The notes beneath the pieces are model-generated. The model was not told the origin of the DNA, made no database searches, and saw nothing but the letters and a program-made list of their open reading frames with translations. Position numbers and translations under genes: made by a program. From Streptococcus respiraculi (GTDB lineage: Bacteria; Bacillota; Bacilli; Lactobacillales; Streptococcaceae), in contig NZ_CP022680.1 in the NCBI RefSeq assembly GCF_003595525.1, positions 894,001 through 958,000 of the forward strand: a DNA stretch of 64,000 nt. Reading direction: 5' to 3'. Numbering within the stretch: position 1 is the stretch's first letter; every line of letters starts with the position of its first letter. Below, piece after piece: positions 35,749-45,437 of this stretch.

Positions 35749-36666
35749 ATGGAAATTAGTTATTTAGCGACTGAGCAAGTCAATCCAGCCTCTGCTGCGA
35801 TAGAAGAGATGAGTATTGCGGAATTAACCGCCTATATCAATCGGGAGGATCAAACAGTTGCCCAAGCAGTAGCGCAGGTCTTGCCACAAGTTAATTGCCT
35901 TGTTGAAGAAGCAGTTCAGTGTATCCGCAATCAAGGACGAATCCTTTATATTGGCGCAGGGACATCAGGCCGATTGGGCATTTTAGATGCTTCTGAATGT
36001 CCTCCGAGCTATGGGGTTAGCCCTGATTTGGTACAGGGGATCATTGCAGGCGGTTCAAAAGCCATTTTGGCTGCTCAAGAAGGAGCAGAGGATGCGGAGC
36101 TTGCGGCGATAGAGGACTTACAGGCTCATCAGCTATGCGATAAGGACATCGTTATTGGTTTAGCTGCTTCAGGACGAACACCCTATGTTCTTTCGGGCCT
36201 TGCCTATGCTACAAAAATCGGCGCTAAGACAGGAGCGATTTCCTGCGTGAAAGGAGCTGCCTTATCTGCTGAAGCAGAAATTGCCATAGAAGTCTTGGTA
36301 GGACCAGAAGTGGTGGCGGGTTCGAGTCGCATGAAGGCAGGGACAGCACAAAAGTTGATTTTAAATATGATTTCGACTGCTACGATGATTCAGCTTGGCA
36401 AGGTCTATAAAGGCTATATGGTTGATGTTCAGCCGACCAATGCAAAATTAGTTACACGCGCGAAGCACATCATCCAAAAGACAACAGGCTGTAGTGCGAC
36501 AGAAGCAGAAGAGGTCTTTATCAAGTCCAAGCAACAAGTGAAAAAAGCCATTCTCATGCAGCTGGGTCAGTTGAGCTTAGCAGAAGCCGAAATTCTGCTG
36601 GAACAATATCAAGATAACATAGTCCTCGTGATTGCTGCCTTGAAAAAAGCCGATAGAGAGGTGTAG
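35749..36666 (+). CDS. murQ: N-acetylmuramic acid 6-phosphate etherase
   Basis: The 305-aa SIS-domain enzyme removes lactate from MurNAc-6-P to give GlcNAc-6-P during cell-wall recycling. ATEQVNPAS at the N-terminus, GRILYIGAGTSGRLGILDASECPP, GLAASGRTPYV and SSRMKAGTAQKLILNM are the family motifs. ATG 35749 follows AAAGGA and matches the usual start; the ATG at 35719 adds ten residues. No MurNAc PTS is beside it, so its substrate is imported or made elsewhere. Confidence 0.93.
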   Translation: MEISYLATEQVNPASAAIEEMSIAELTAYINREDQTVAQAVAQVLPQVNCLVEEAVQCIRNQGRILYIGAGTSGRLGILDASECPPSYGVSPDLVQGIIAGGSKAILAAQEGAEDAELAAIEDLQAHQLCDKDIVIGLAASGRTPYVLSGLAYATKIGAKTGAISCVKGAALSAEAEIAIEVLVGPEVVAGSSRMKAGTAQKLILNMISTATMIQLGKVYKGYMVDVQPTNAKLVTRAKHIIQKTTGCSATEAEEVFIKSKQQVKKAILMQLGQLSLAEAEILLEQYQDNIVLVIAALKKADREV

Positions 36667-36682
36667 AGCATTAAAAAAGGGA

Positions 36683-36729
36683 GTGGGACAAAAATCGTGA
36701 TTTCGTAGAAATCGATTTTGTCGTCCCAC
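36683..36729 (+). terminator. Terminator of murQ
   Basis: GTGGGACAAAAATCG and CGATTTTGTCGTCCCAC pair with a short loop. The GGGAC family is shared with other streptococcal intergenic hairpins. Confidence 0.7.
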
Positions 36730-36777
36730 CCCCGCAAGGTTGACTAGGTTTGTAGAATGTTGATTTATCAACGTGAT

Positions 36778-36907
36778 ACAAACCAGACAATCATCGCTTT
36801 CAAATTTCTAGGCTCAGGTATCAATAGTCACTCCCCTGACTATTGATATGCGTCAAACTGTTAAAAGCTACAAAAATAATGGAGGCAAGGACTTTTGTCC
36901 CAGCCTC
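36778..36907. repeat. Dispersed intergenic repeat, copy B (inverted relative to copy A)
   Basis: It contains ACAAACCAGACAATC, TTTCTAGGCTCAGGTATC, the TCAATAGTCA hairpin and ends GGACTTTTGTCCCAGCCTC. This is the complement of the block order at 26429-26558. Its GAGGC-GGGAC stem on the minus strand can terminate pepC transcription. Confidence 0.7.
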
Positions 36908-36934
36908 TTTTTTTAATTACGGATGTTTGACTGC

Positions 36935-38278
36935 CTACAGGCTTTGACTTGCCAAAGCTCCCATTGGATCCCACGGTGCAAGCACAATCGGTTCGGCATT
37001 ATAGGCTGCGAGTTCTTCTTTAGTCAGGAAGTCTTTGCGAACAACGATTTGGTAGGTGTACTCGTCCATCCAGCTATCGCTTGCGACAAAGTAGCCCTTG
37101 TCTCCAACCTTATCTCCCCATGAATTTTCAACCTTCCATTTGAGGGATTGGCCATTTTCATCGAGATCAACACCTGTCAAGACCATAGCATGTGTCATGA
37201 GACTTTCACTGTAATCAAGGCGACCTGCCTTATCTTGGTGAAGATTGATGTTCATGCTCGATGTGAAATCGTACATGCCATTTGCCATTACACCTGTTTT
37301 ACGGTTGCTTGATTGACCGACATCAGAACCAAACCAGACTGTTTCTCCTGCCTGCATTTGGGTAATGGCGAGTTCCTTTAAGCGGTCCATTTCAACATTG
37401 AGGTAACGAACAGGACGGCTACCCACTACATTTCCCAGCATTTCAACAGTATAAGACTTGCCATAGGGTTTATCAGCAGTTGGTGCATTGATGATGGATA
37501 TGTAGTCGTCTAGCTGAATATCCACGTATTTTTTGTAAAATTCTTGCGGAGTCAAGCCTGTTTCGCTATGGTAGTTGTTGTCTTTATCACGGTAGGCAAA
37601 GTCAAAGTTACGCGGTGGTAAGCCTAGTGACATGGCAAGGAAGTTGAAGATTTCTTGCAAGAGTTCTTCTTTTTTAGCTTGAATGATTTCAGGACTTTCT
37701 CCTTTTGCGACCAAGTTACGCAGGATTTGTGCATCTTGGCGGAGCAATTTATTCAAGACGGCATTGAGTTCACGGCTATTGCTAGAAGAAATCGATTCTG
37801 GGTAGACAGATTTTGGTACAACGCCATATTTTTCAAAGAGAGAGACGACCATATCCCATTGACCACCATCTTGTTGGGGCACATCTAAGAGGAATTTAAC
37901 CTTACGGCTGGTCACTTCTTGAGCAGCAGTCGCAAGGATTTGTTCCAAGAACCAGTTAGATTTTTCGTATTTGTCCCAGAAAAAGGTGTGGGCTTGTGAG
38001 AGTTCAAAATTCTCCAGTTGGAAACCAGCAATCATTTTGTGGCGGAAGGTATTGAGCGCAGCAAACATCCAGCAACGACCAGATGCTTTTTGGTTGCTGA
38101 CCTTATCCTTAGTCAAATCAATGGAAAAGACAGGATCGTTTTCTACGGTGCTACTCCGTTTTTCAAGAGAAGCATAGATACCATTGTGCGTCACAGCATT
38201 TTCCATGGCTGAAAATTGACGATTAGCTTCATAATCAGCAAAAAATTTATCAGTTAATGATTGGTTTAATGAGTTCAT
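36935..38278 (-). CDS. pepC: Aminopeptidase C (bleomycin hydrolase family)
   Basis: The 447-aa cytosolic cysteine aminopeptidase removes N-terminal residues from peptides. The papain-type triad is visible: KASGRCWMFAAL (Cys), THAMVLTGVDLDENG (His) and KVENSWGDKVGDKG (Asn). The C-terminal extension that occupies the active cleft ends the protein, as in C1B enzymes. ATG 38278 follows AAAGGAG; the longer upstream frame has no conservation. The promoter is TTGAAG-16-TATAAT on the minus strand. Confidence 0.94.
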   Translation of the reverse strand: MNSLNQSLTDKFFADYEANRQFSAMENAVTHNGIYASLEKRSSTVENDPVFSIDLTKDKVSNQKASGRCWMFAALNTFRHKMIAGFQLENFELSQAHTFFWDKYEKSNWFLEQILATAAQEVTSRKVKFLLDVPQQDGGQWDMVVSLFEKYGVVPKSVYPESISSSNSRELNAVLNKLLRQDAQILRNLVAKGESPEIIQAKKEELLQEIFNFLAMSLGLPPRNFDFAYRDKDNNYHSETGLTPQEFYKKYVDIQLDDYISIINAPTADKPYGKSYTVEMLGNVVGSRPVRYLNVEMDRLKELAITQMQAGETVWFGSDVGQSSNRKTGVMANGMYDFTSSMNINLHQDKAGRLDYSESLMTHAMVLTGVDLDENGQSLKWKVENSWGDKVGDKGYFVASDSWMDEYTYQIVVRKDFLTKEELAAYNAEPIVLAPWDPMGALASQSL

Positions 38279-38303
38279 AAGATTCTCCTTTTCTATAAGC
38301 CTT

Positions 38304-38331
38304 ATTATAGACCTTTTTGGAAAATCTTCAA
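38304..38331 (-). promoter_or_regulatory. Promoter of pepC
   Basis: On the minus strand TTGAAG, a 16-bp spacer and TATAAT, about 25 bp before the start codon. Confidence 0.65.
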
Positions 38332-38350
38332 GCACGGACTGGAAAAATAG

Positions 38351-38376
38351 AAAAAAGCTGGAATTTCCCCAGCCTT
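38351..38376 (-). terminator. Terminator of pncB-nadE
   Basis: On the minus strand AAGGCTGG and CCAGCTTTTTT pair, located 18 bp past the nadE stop codon. Confidence 0.8.
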
Positions 38377-38393
38377 ATCTATGTTACAGAATA

Positions 38394-39218
38394 TTATTTC
38401 CAAAAATCATCAAAGATGCTGATTGGTAGATGACGTTTGTGTTCAGTCTTCTTCCACCAATTCTCAATAATAGTTTGGGCTTGTGAATCGATGTTCTTGC
38501 CTTCGAGGTAATCATCGATGTTTTCATAGGTCACACCGAGCGCAACCTCATCTGCTAGACCTGGTTTATCTTCTTCCAAATCAGCCGTAGGAACCTTCTC
38601 GTAGAGGGCCTTGTCTGCTCCGAGTTCAGCCAAAAGAGCCTTCCCTTGGCGTTTATTGAGGCGGAAAAGGGGAAGAATATCTGCGCCACCGTCACCGAAT
38701 TTGGTGAAGAAGCCCGTGATGTTTTCAGCTGCATGGTCAGTCCCAATCACCGCACCAGCGTAACTCCCTGCAAGGGCATACTGGGCAATCATGCGACTTC
38801 TAGCTTTGATATTTCCCTTGTTAAAGTCTGAAACATGAGAACCAGTAGCTTCGACTGCCTTGGTCATGGCGTCCACGCTCTCCTTAATATTGACGACTAG
38901 ACTAACATCGGGCTTGATAAAGCTTAGGGCTGCCTGGGCATCATCTTCATCTGCTTGAATACCGTAAGGCAAGCGAACTGCGATGAATTGGTAGGTTTCG
39001 TTGCCTGTTTCGGCCCTCATTTCTTCGATTGCTAGTTGCGCCAAACGACCTGCCAAGGTCGAATCTTGACCGCCAGAAATGCCTAGAACGTAACTTTTTA
39101 AAAAGGGATGTTTTTTGAGGTAATCTTTCAAGAAATCAATCGACTTGCGGATTTCTTCCTGAGGATTGATGATTGGTTGAACACCTAATTGCTTGATAAT
39201 CGTTTCTTGTAGGCTCAT
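38394..39218 (-). CDS. nadE: NH3-dependent NAD+ synthetase
   Basis: The 274-aa enzyme amidates deamido-NAD to NAD using ATP and ammonia. The P-loop of N-type ATP pyrophosphatases is [21 protein letters not shown], followed by [16 protein letters not shown] and [25 protein letters not shown]. It lacks a glutaminase domain. Its start overlaps the pncB stop by four bases with AAGGAG upstream, so the two salvage enzymes are coupled. Confidence 0.96.
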   Translation of the reverse strand: MSLQETIIKQLGVQPIINPQEEIRKSIDFLKDYLKKHPFLKSYVLGISGGQDSTLAGRLAQLAIEEMRAETGNETYQFIAVRLPYGIQADEDDAQAALSFIKPDVSLVVNIKESVDAMTKAVEATGSHVSDFNKGNIKARSRMIAQYALAGSYAGAVIGTDHAAENITGFFTKFGDGGADILPLFRLNKRQGKALLAELGADKALYEKVPTADLEEDKPGLADEVALGVTYENIDDYLEGKNIDSQAQTIIENWWKKTEHKRHLPISIFDDFWK

Positions 39219-40684
39219 TTATTCTCCTTTTGGCTCAACCGAGTTTGGTTGCGCACTTGCTGAATGAGATTCATCTTGTGATCCCAGACATCTTGTGCCA
39301 AATCAACTGGGTAATCTTGTGGATTGAGCATGCGTTTGTATTCGTCCCAGAGTTGGTCAAATTGCGTGTTGGCATAGGCTTGAATATCTGGTAGACTTGG
39401 CAATTCGTAGACGAGTTTACCCTTATCAAAAATATCCACCAAGAGAGGAACTGCTTCAAAATCAGTCACTGTTTTATTGATATAGGTGTAGGTCGGGTGG
39501 AACATGTGAATCGACTGCATTTCAGTCACATCGGTATCCGCAAAAGTGATGTAGTCACCTTCGGTTTTGCCTTTTTCACAACTCGTAATCCGCCAGACTT
39601 GTTTTTTCCCTGGTGTTGATACTTTTTCTACATTGGAAGAGAGTTTAATGGTATCTCGCATATTCCCATTTTCATCTTCGATGGAGACAATCTTATAAAC
39701 CGCACCTAAAGCTGGCTGATCATAAGCGGTGATGAGCTTGGTACCAACACCCCAGACATCGATTTTTGCCTTTTGCATTTTCAGGTTCAAAATGGTATTT
39801 TCGTCAAGGTCGTTAGAAGCGTAGATTTTAGCTTCTGTATAGCCTGCATCGTCAAGCTGTTGGCGAACTTTTTTAGAGATGTAAGCCATGTCGCCTGAGT
39901 CAATACGAACACCGAGGAAGTTAATCTTATCGCCAAATTCCTTAGCAACCCGAATGGCAGCAGGAACACCGAGACGCAAGGTATCATAGGTGTCAACCAA
40001 GAAGACACAATTTTTATGGGTAGATGCGTAGGCTTTGAAAGAATCGTAATCGTTACCGTAGGTTTGTACCAAGGCATGGGCATGGGTACCAGCTACTGGA
40101 ATCCCGAAGATTTTCCCTGCACGGACATTTGAAGTTGCTCCAGCGCCACCGATAAAGGCTGCACGGGTCCCCCAAATAGCGGCATCCATTTCCTGAGCAC
40201 GTCTAGTTCCAAATTCAAGGAGTGGTTCATCTTCCAAAATTGCCTTGATTCGTCGCGCCTTGGTCGCAATCAAGGTTTGGTAGTTCACGATATTGAGAAT
40301 CGCTGTTTCAACCAACTGACATTGGGCGAGAGGCCCTTCGATTTGCATGATAGGTTCATTGGCAAAGACTAAGTCCCCTTCTTTAGCAGAACGGACAGTC
40401 AAGGAAAATGTTAATTGATCTAAATAGCTTAGAAAATCTTCTGGATACCCCAATTCCCGCAAATAGTCTAAATCGGTCTGAGTAAATGACAGGTTTGACA
40501 GATAATGAACAACCCGCTCCAAACCAGCAAAGACCGCGTACCCATTATGGAAAGGTAACTTTCTAAAATAAACCTCAAACACCGCATGCTTTTCATGAAT
40601 CCCCTGCTCAAAATACACCTGAGCCATATTGATTTGATACAAATCCGTGTGCAACGTTAAACTATCATCAGAATAAATGCTCAT
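39215..40684 (-). CDS. pncB: Nicotinate phosphoribosyltransferase
   Basis: The 489-aa enzyme makes nicotinate mononucleotide from nicotinate, PRPP and ATP, the entry step of the Preiss-Handler NAD salvage pathway. [49 protein letters not shown] and the [19 protein letters not shown] block (GD-x phosphate site) are diagnostic. It starts at ATG 40684 behind AGGAGGAGAATAAG, with TATACT upstream. nadE follows. Confidence 0.95.
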   Translation of the reverse strand: MSIYSDDSLTLHTDLYQINMAQVYFEQGIHEKHAVFEVYFRKLPFHNGYAVFAGLERVVHYLSNLSFTQTDLDYLRELGYPEDFLSYLDQLTFSLTVRSAKEGDLVFANEPIMQIEGPLAQCQLVETAILNIVNYQTLIATKARRIKAILEDEPLLEFGTRRAQEMDAAIWGTRAAFIGGAGATSNVRAGKIFGIPVAGTHAHALVQTYGNDYDSFKAYASTHKNCVFLVDTYDTLRLGVPAAIRVAKEFGDKINFLGVRIDSGDMAYISKKVRQQLDDAGYTEAKIYASNDLDENTILNLKMQKAKIDVWGVGTKLITAYDQPALGAVYKIVSIEDENGNMRDTIKLSSNVEKVSTPGKKQVWRITSCEKGKTEGDYITFADTDVTEMQSIHMFHPTYTYINKTVTDFEAVPLLVDIFDKGKLVYELPSLPDIQAYANTQFDQLWDEYKRMLNPQDYPVDLAQDVWDHKMNLIQQVRNQTRLSQKENK

Positions 40685-40721
40685 CTTATTCTCCTCCTGT
40701 TACTAATAGTATAGCATAAAA

Positions 40722-40745
40722 AAACAGCCCAGTGGGCTGTTTTTT
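40722..40745. terminator. Bidirectional hairpin between prepilin peptidase gene and pncB
   Basis: AAACAGCCCA/TGGGCTGTTT with U-runs on both strands. It ends upstream transcription of the prepilin peptidase gene ahead of the pncB promoter. Confidence 0.85.
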
Positions 40746-40853
40746 CACCACGCCTAGAAATGGAGAAGCGAGGCACTTAAGGTGGACCGTTTTTTCATCT
40801 TAACTCGGAAACAGAAACAAGCGCTACTATTTTGAAACTAGGATATGGAACGT

Positions 40854-41495
40854 CTAGACCAACTGCACCATCAAGCTTGCCAGAAACAGGTAAGGGACAT
40901 AAGGAAGAGATTTTGGTGCAAATAGTTTGAACATGAGTAGCCCCAATACGCTAGCCAGTTGGATGATCCAAAGAAGGTCGGAGAGAGGAAAGAGAAGCGA
41001 TAGACTAGCTAGATAGAAAAAGTCACCTGATCCGATATTGAGCTTATAGGTCTCTGCAAGGATGCCGAGAGCAATGAAACCACAAAAGATCCAGTTGAGG
41101 CTTGAAAGTAGTAGAGCTAGAAAGGTAAAAGCTAGCCAGACCATAAGGGGATATTCCTGGTGCTTTACATCGTAGATACTTAGCACCAGACCAGCAAACA
41201 ACAGGGTGCATTGGAGCATGGAAATCACACCTTGAACAAGCAGGAGTATCAGTCCAGCAGAAATCAATTCCAGTCCTACATACCAGTAGGGAATGTTTGC
41301 CTTGCAATAGCGACATTTGAAATGCAGTATGAGTTGGGAAACAATCGGAATCATGTCCCAGCATTTGAGAGGCTCTTTGCAGTGATTGCAGTGGCTCCTA
41401 GGAAAGACAAGAGATGTATCAGGAAAACGGTCGATAACCAGACCTAAGAATGAGCCGATGGAGGCTCCTAAACAAATCAATAATACAATCTTCAT
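40854..41495 (-). CDS. comC: Prepilin peptidase (type IV leader peptidase) of the competence pseudopilus
   Basis: The 213-aa A24 membrane peptidase has seven to eight transmembrane helices. The zinc-ribbon loop keeps SHCNHC and CRYC, and the two catalytic Asp are in LSIYDVKHQEYPL and NIGSGDFFYLA. It processes ComGC-type prepilins for DNA uptake. A perfect cin box (TACGAATA) lies seven bases before its ATG, so it should be switched on by SigX during competence. Streptococcal names include pilD and cilC. Confidence 0.92.
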   Translation of the reverse strand: MKIVLLICLGASIGSFLGLVIDRFPDTSLVFPRSHCNHCKEPLKCWDMIPIVSQLILHFKCRYCKANIPYWYVGLELISAGLILLLVQGVISMLQCTLLFAGLVLSIYDVKHQEYPLMVWLAFTFLALLLSSLNWIFCGFIALGILAETYKLNIGSGDFFYLASLSLLFPLSDLLWIIQLASVLGLLMFKLFAPKSLPYVPYLFLASLMVQLV

Positions 41496-41502
41496 ACCTA
41501 TC

Positions 41503-41510
41503 TATTCGTA
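41503..41510 (-). promoter_or_regulatory. SigX (ComX) cin box upstream of the prepilin peptidase gene
   Basis: TACGAATA on the minus strand matches the streptococcal competence sigma-factor box exactly. It is followed by GATAGGT and the ATG, so the predicted transcript has almost no leader. It is the only exact copy outside coding sequence that I found in the window. Confidence 0.85.
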
Positions 41511-41580
41511 AAGGATTTGCAAAAGTCAAAAGAAAAATGATTTTTCAAATTTTTTCGCTCCTGCAATTCGTGAAATATGG

Positions 41581-41586
41581 TAGAAT
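41581..41586 (+). promoter_or_regulatory. Extended -10 promoter of the radical SAM gene
   Basis: TGG-TAGAAT sits six bases before ATG 41593. The AGGAG between them would lie upstream of or at the start site, so the transcript may be leaderless. Confidence 0.45.
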
Positions 41587-41592
41587 AGGAGA

Positions 41593-42528
41593 ATGAAATC
41601 TTACAATGCCTTGAATGATTATTATCGGAAATTATTTGGAGAAAAGACCTTTAAAGTGCCGATTGATGCGGGGTTTGATTGTCCCAATCGTGACGGTACT
41701 GTGGCTAAGGGGGGCTGTACATTTTGTACGGTGTCAGGCTCTGGAGATGCCATTGTAGCGCCTGATGCCCCCATTCGGGAGCAATTTTATAAGGAAATTG
41801 ACTTCATGCACCGCAAGTGGCCCGAGGTTAGAAAATACTTGGTCTATTTCCAAAATTTCACCAATACCCATGACAAGGTCGAGGTGATTCGTGAGCGGTA
41901 TGAACAGGCGATTAACGAGCCAGGAGTTGTTGGAATCAATATCGGAACTCGTCCAGACTGCCTACCAGATGAGACGATTGCCTATTTAGCGGAACTGTCT
42001 GAGCGCATGCACGTGACAGTTGAGTTGGGCTTGCAGACGACCTTTGAAGAAACGTCAGACTTGATTAACCGTGCGCATTCTTATGAGCTTTATGTAGAAA
42101 CGGTGAAACGCCTGCGGAAATTTCCCAAGATTGAAATTGTGTCGCATTTGATTAACGGACTGCCTGGTGAGACGCATGAGATGATGCTAGAAAATGTCCG
42201 CCGTTGTGTGACGGATAATGATATTCAAGGGATTAAATTGCACCTACTACACCTGATGACCAATACGCGTATGCAGCGGGATTACCATGAAGGACGTTTG
42301 CAGCTACTCAGTCAAGAAGAGTATGTCAATATTATCTGTGACCAGTTGGAGATTATCCCCAAGCACATCGTCATTCATCGGATTACCGGAGACGCTCCTC
42401 GTGATATGCTGATTGGGCCTATGTGGAGCCTCAACAAATGGGAAGTGCTGAATGCGATTGAAGATGAAATGCGTCGCCGTGGGAGCGTGCAAGGTTGTAA
42501 GGCAAAGGAGCAGAAGTTTACATGTTAA
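41593..42528 (+). CDS. TIGR01212 family radical SAM protein (YtqA-like)
   Basis: The 311-aa protein carries an atypical radical SAM cluster motif, CPNRDGTVAKGGCTFC, near residue 29, typical of the YtqA/YhcC (TIGR01212) family. NIGTRPDCLPDETIAYL, VELGLQTTFE and HLINGLPGETHEMML form the elongator-like barrel. Its product is not established with certainty. Its stop overlaps the methyltransferase gene by seven bases, a pair conserved in Firmicutes, which suggests joint RNA modification. Confidence 0.9.
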   Translation: MKSYNALNDYYRKLFGEKTFKVPIDAGFDCPNRDGTVAKGGCTFCTVSGSGDAIVAPDAPIREQFYKEIDFMHRKWPEVRKYLVYFQNFTNTHDKVEVIRERYEQAINEPGVVGINIGTRPDCLPDETIAYLAELSERMHVTVELGLQTTFEETSDLINRAHSYELYVETVKRLRKFPKIEIVSHLINGLPGETHEMMLENVRRCVTDNDIQGIKLHLLHLMTNTRMQRDYHEGRLQLLSQEEYVNIICDQLEIIPKHIVIHRITGDAPRDMLIGPMWSLNKWEVLNAIEDEMRRRGSVQGCKAKEQKFTC

Positions 42529-43079
42529 GACCTTTAGAAATGGCACATCAGTTTTTAGCAGAAGTGGTGACAAAAGAAGATATCGTGGTGGATGCCACCA
42601 TGGGAAATGGACATGATACCCTGTTTCTCGCTGAGCGTGCTAAAAAAGTGGTGGCTTTTGATATTCAAGAGCAGGCACTAGAAAAGACTGCGGAGCGATT
42701 AGCTACCGCTGGTTTGACCAATGTCGAGTTAGTCTTAGCAGGACATGAGCAGGTAGACGCCTATATCGATACAATCAAGGCAGGAATTTTTAACCTCGGC
42801 TATCTGCCTAGTGCAGACAAGTCGGTCATTACCCAGCCTCAGACAACTCTGCTCGCCCTTGAAAAATTATGCCAACGCTTGGTAGTTGGTGGTCGGATTG
42901 CGGTCATGATTTATTATGGCCATGAGGGAGGGGATGTGGAGCGTGATGTGGTCTTGGACTTTGTGACTAAGCTCCCTCAACAGGAATTTACCGCAGTGAT
43001 TTACCGTACTCTCAATCAGGTCAATCACCCGCCCTTTCTAGTAATGCTTGAAAAAATAAAGGAATACAACCATGGATAA
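42522..43079 (+). CDS. YtqB-like SAM-dependent methyltransferase
   Basis: The 185-aa Rossmann methyltransferase belongs to the rRNA/tRNA methylase (YtqB, MnmM-type) family: PLEMAHQFLAEVV, VVDATMGNGHDTLFLA (SAM loop), FDIQEQAL, FNLGYLPSADKSVIT and MIYYGHEGGDVER. MnmM homologues methylate a wobble uridine of tRNA, and the radical SAM partner upstream fits such a pathway. It overlaps both neighbours. Confidence 0.88.
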   Translation: MLRPLEMAHQFLAEVVTKEDIVVDATMGNGHDTLFLAERAKKVVAFDIQEQALEKTAERLATAGLTNVELVLAGHEQVDAYIDTIKAGIFNLGYLPSADKSVITQPQTTLLALEKLCQRLVVGGRIAVMIYYGHEGGDVERDVVLDFVTKLPQQEFTAVIYRTLNQVNHPPFLVMLEKIKEYNHG

Positions 43080-43326
43080 AAAATACTTACAGGAAAAATT
43101 AGCAGGTCTCAGAAGCAAATACGTTGATTCCAACGCAGGTGAGCAGCTGGCTAAGAAATTTGATGATGCGCATTTGAGTAAAAAAATGACCAAAATCAAG
43201 CAAAAGTTGATCAGCTTAGAAATGGAACGCTGCCAGAAGCAGATTGAGCATCGAGATTTATCTAAAATCGACGAAAAAATTTCTGAGCAACGGCTCTTGT
43301 TTGAGAAGTGCTGCAATGAAAAATAA
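43072..43326 (+). CDS. Small helical protein of unknown function
   Basis: The 84-aa lysine- and glutamate-rich protein is predicted almost fully helical (LQEKLAGLRSKY, MTKIKQKLISLEMERCQKQIEH). It overlaps the methyltransferase gene by eight bases and precedes the antiporter gene by 11, so it is translated as part of this operon. I do not recognise the family. Overlap and spacing support a real gene. Confidence 0.65.
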   Translation: MDKKYLQEKLAGLRSKYVDSNAGEQLAKKFDDAHLSKKMTKIKQKLISLEMERCQKQIEHRDLSKIDEKISEQRLLFEKCCNEK

Positions 43327-43337
43327 GGAGGTAGTGG

Positions 43338-45392
43338 ATGACAGTACTCCTTTATCTGATTGTCTTTTTACTCGTTCTGATTGCCTCAAACGCAGCTAAT
43401 AAATTATTTCCCCGTCTTCCCTTGCCCCTCCTACAAATTGTCTCAGGGGTTTTATTGGGATTGTGTCTGCCACAGGGGCAATTTCATCTGGATACAGAAG
43501 CCTTTCTAGCCTTGGTCATCGGTCCCCTCTTGTTTCGGGAAGCAGAAGAAAGTGATGTGACTAGTATTTTACGCTACTGGCGGATTATTTTGTTTTTGAT
43601 TTTCCCGGTGATTTTTATTTCGACCTTGAGTATCGGCTATATGGCGCATGTTTTGTGGGCGACGCTTCCCCTAGCAGCCTGCTTGGCGGCGGGAGCCGCC
43701 CTTGGACCGACTGATTTGGTGGCCTTTGCTTCTTTGTCAGAACGCTTCACCTTTGCTAAGCGAGTGGAGAGTATTTTAAAAGGAGAGGGTTTGCTTAATG
43801 ATGCCAGTGGTCTAGTTGCCTTTCAGGTTGCAGTTTCTGCCTGGGTAACAGGGAGTTTTTCCTTAGAAAAAGCAGGTATCTCCTTGCTCTTTTCTATCAT
43901 CGGTGGTTTTGCAGTTGGAGCGTTTACAGCCTTTCTCAATCAGAGCTTGCATCGCTTGCTCTTGAGTGTGCGGGCGTCTGATATTGCCGGGCAATTGTTG
44001 TTAGAGCTGAGTCTGCCCTTATTGACCTTCTTTTTAGCAGAAGAGATTCATGTGTCAGGAATCATCGCGGTTGTTGTTGCAGGGATTTTCAAGGCTAGCC
44101 GTTTTAAGAATATCACCCTCCTAGAAGCGCAGGTGGATACGGTGACCGACACGGTCTGGCATACGGTGACCTTCATGCTTAACGGCTCCGTCTTTGTCAT
44201 ATTAGGGATTGAGCTACGCTTGATTTTGGAACCAATTCTCCGCAGTCCGATTTACGACAATCTTTTCTTATTAATTACCGTTTTGGTCTTGACCCTCTTG
44301 ATGTTCAGCCTTCGCTTTGTCATGATTTATGGCTTCTATGGCTTTCGGATGCTGCGCTTAAAGAAAAAAATGTCCTATGCTTTGACAGATAGTCTGTTGC
44401 TGACCTTTTCAGGGGTGAAAGGAACAGTGTCCATTGCGACTATTCTCTTGATTCCCGCAACCCTAGGACGGGAATATCCGCTCTTACTCTTTATTGTAGC
44501 AGGTGTGACACTACTTAGCTTCTTGTCTGGCTTGGTGGTGCTACCGCATTTGTCTGATAGAAAGGAAGAAACCAAAGATTATCTGATGCACATTGCTATT
44601 TTAAACGATGTCGTCATGGAACTAGAAGCGGATTTGAGCCATACCAAGATCAAGGGTCCTCTTTATGCAGCTATTGATAATTACCACGGGCGGATTGAAA
44701 ATCTCATTTTAGAGCAGGAGGACAAGTCGGTTCGTAGAGATTTGGCTAGTCTTCAGCTCTTGATTCTCAGTATTGAAAATGACGGTCTCGAGCAGGCCTA
44801 TGAGGAAGGCAAGATTGATGATAGGTCTTACCACCTCTATCAGCGTTATCTATTAGCTATGGAACAGCGAATTAATCGCAATCTGGCTTCTCGTTTCACC
44901 TATTTCTGGATTGTCTTTTGGCGGGTGTCCCGCTTGATTCTCCACGAAATTGTGACCTTAGGTGCGAGACTTCGCTCATGGCGCAAAAAAGAAAAACGGC
45001 ATTTGACCAAGGACGAGATTGAAAGTATTGCCGAGCTTTATCTAGCTAATACCGAGGTCATCGTGGAGAGTTTGGAGCACTTGAAAGGAATTTATAAAAA
45101 TTCTTTAATTAATTTCTTACAGGATGCCCGTTTGCGCGAGACCGCCATTATCGGTAGTGGTGCTTTTATCGAGCGGGTTATCACACGAATGAAGCCTAAC
45201 AATATCAATGAAATGATGCGGGGCTACTATCTGGAACGTAAAATTATCTTTGAATATGAAGAACAGGGCTTGATTTCTGCTAGCTATGCCAAGTATTTGC
45301 GGCAGAATGTCAACAATTTAGAAAATTATTCCCTCAAGGAAACCGTCAATACTCTTCCCTATGATGTGATGAATTATGCCCGAAAAGGATAG
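43338..45392 (+). CDS. CPA1-type Na+/H+ antiporter with long cytosolic tail
   Basis: The 684-aa protein has 12-13 transmembrane segments in residues 1-405 and a helical cytosolic tail (410-684). ALGPTDLVAFASLSE and LKGEGLLNDASGLVAFQ are the CPA1 signature with the ND pair, and LLTFSGVKGTVSIAT follows. It exchanges Na+ or K+ for protons in pH or salt homeostasis. AAGGAGG precedes ATG 43338. The operon ends with the hairpin at 45406. Confidence 0.92.
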   Translation: MTVLLYLIVFLLVLIASNAANKLFPRLPLPLLQIVSGVLLGLCLPQGQFHLDTEAFLALVIGPLLFREAEESDVTSILRYWRIILFLIFPVIFISTLSIGYMAHVLWATLPLAACLAAGAALGPTDLVAFASLSERFTFAKRVESILKGEGLLNDASGLVAFQVAVSAWVTGSFSLEKAGISLLFSIIGGFAVGAFTAFLNQSLHRLLLSVRASDIAGQLLLELSLPLLTFFLAEEIHVSGIIAVVVAGIFKASRFKNITLLEAQVDTVTDTVWHTVTFMLNGSVFVILGIELRLILEPILRSPIYDNLFLLITVLVLTLLMFSLRFVMIYGFYGFRMLRLKKKMSYALTDSLLLTFSGVKGTVSIATILLIPATLGREYPLLLFIVAGVTLLSFLSGLVVLPHLSDRKEETKDYLMHIAILNDVVMELEADLSHTKIKGPLYAAIDNYHGRIENLILEQEDKSVRRDLASLQLLILSIENDGLEQAYEEGKIDDRSYHLYQRYLLAMEQRINRNLASRFTYFWIVFWRVSRLILHEIVTLGARLRSWRKKEKRHLTKDEIESIAELYLANTEVIVESLEHLKGIYKNSLINFLQDARLRETAIIGSGAFIERVITRMKPNNINEMMRGYYLERKIIFEYEEQGLISASYAKYLRQNVNNLENYSLKETVNTLPYDVMNYARKG

Positions 45393-45405
45393 AACCAAAA
45401 TAAGG

Positions 45406-45437
45406 AACTTATCAATCGCTTGATTGGTAAGTTTTTT
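45406..45437 (+). terminator. Terminator of the antiporter operon
   Basis: AACTTATCAATC-GCTT-GATTGGTAAGTT followed by TTTT. Confidence 0.85.
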
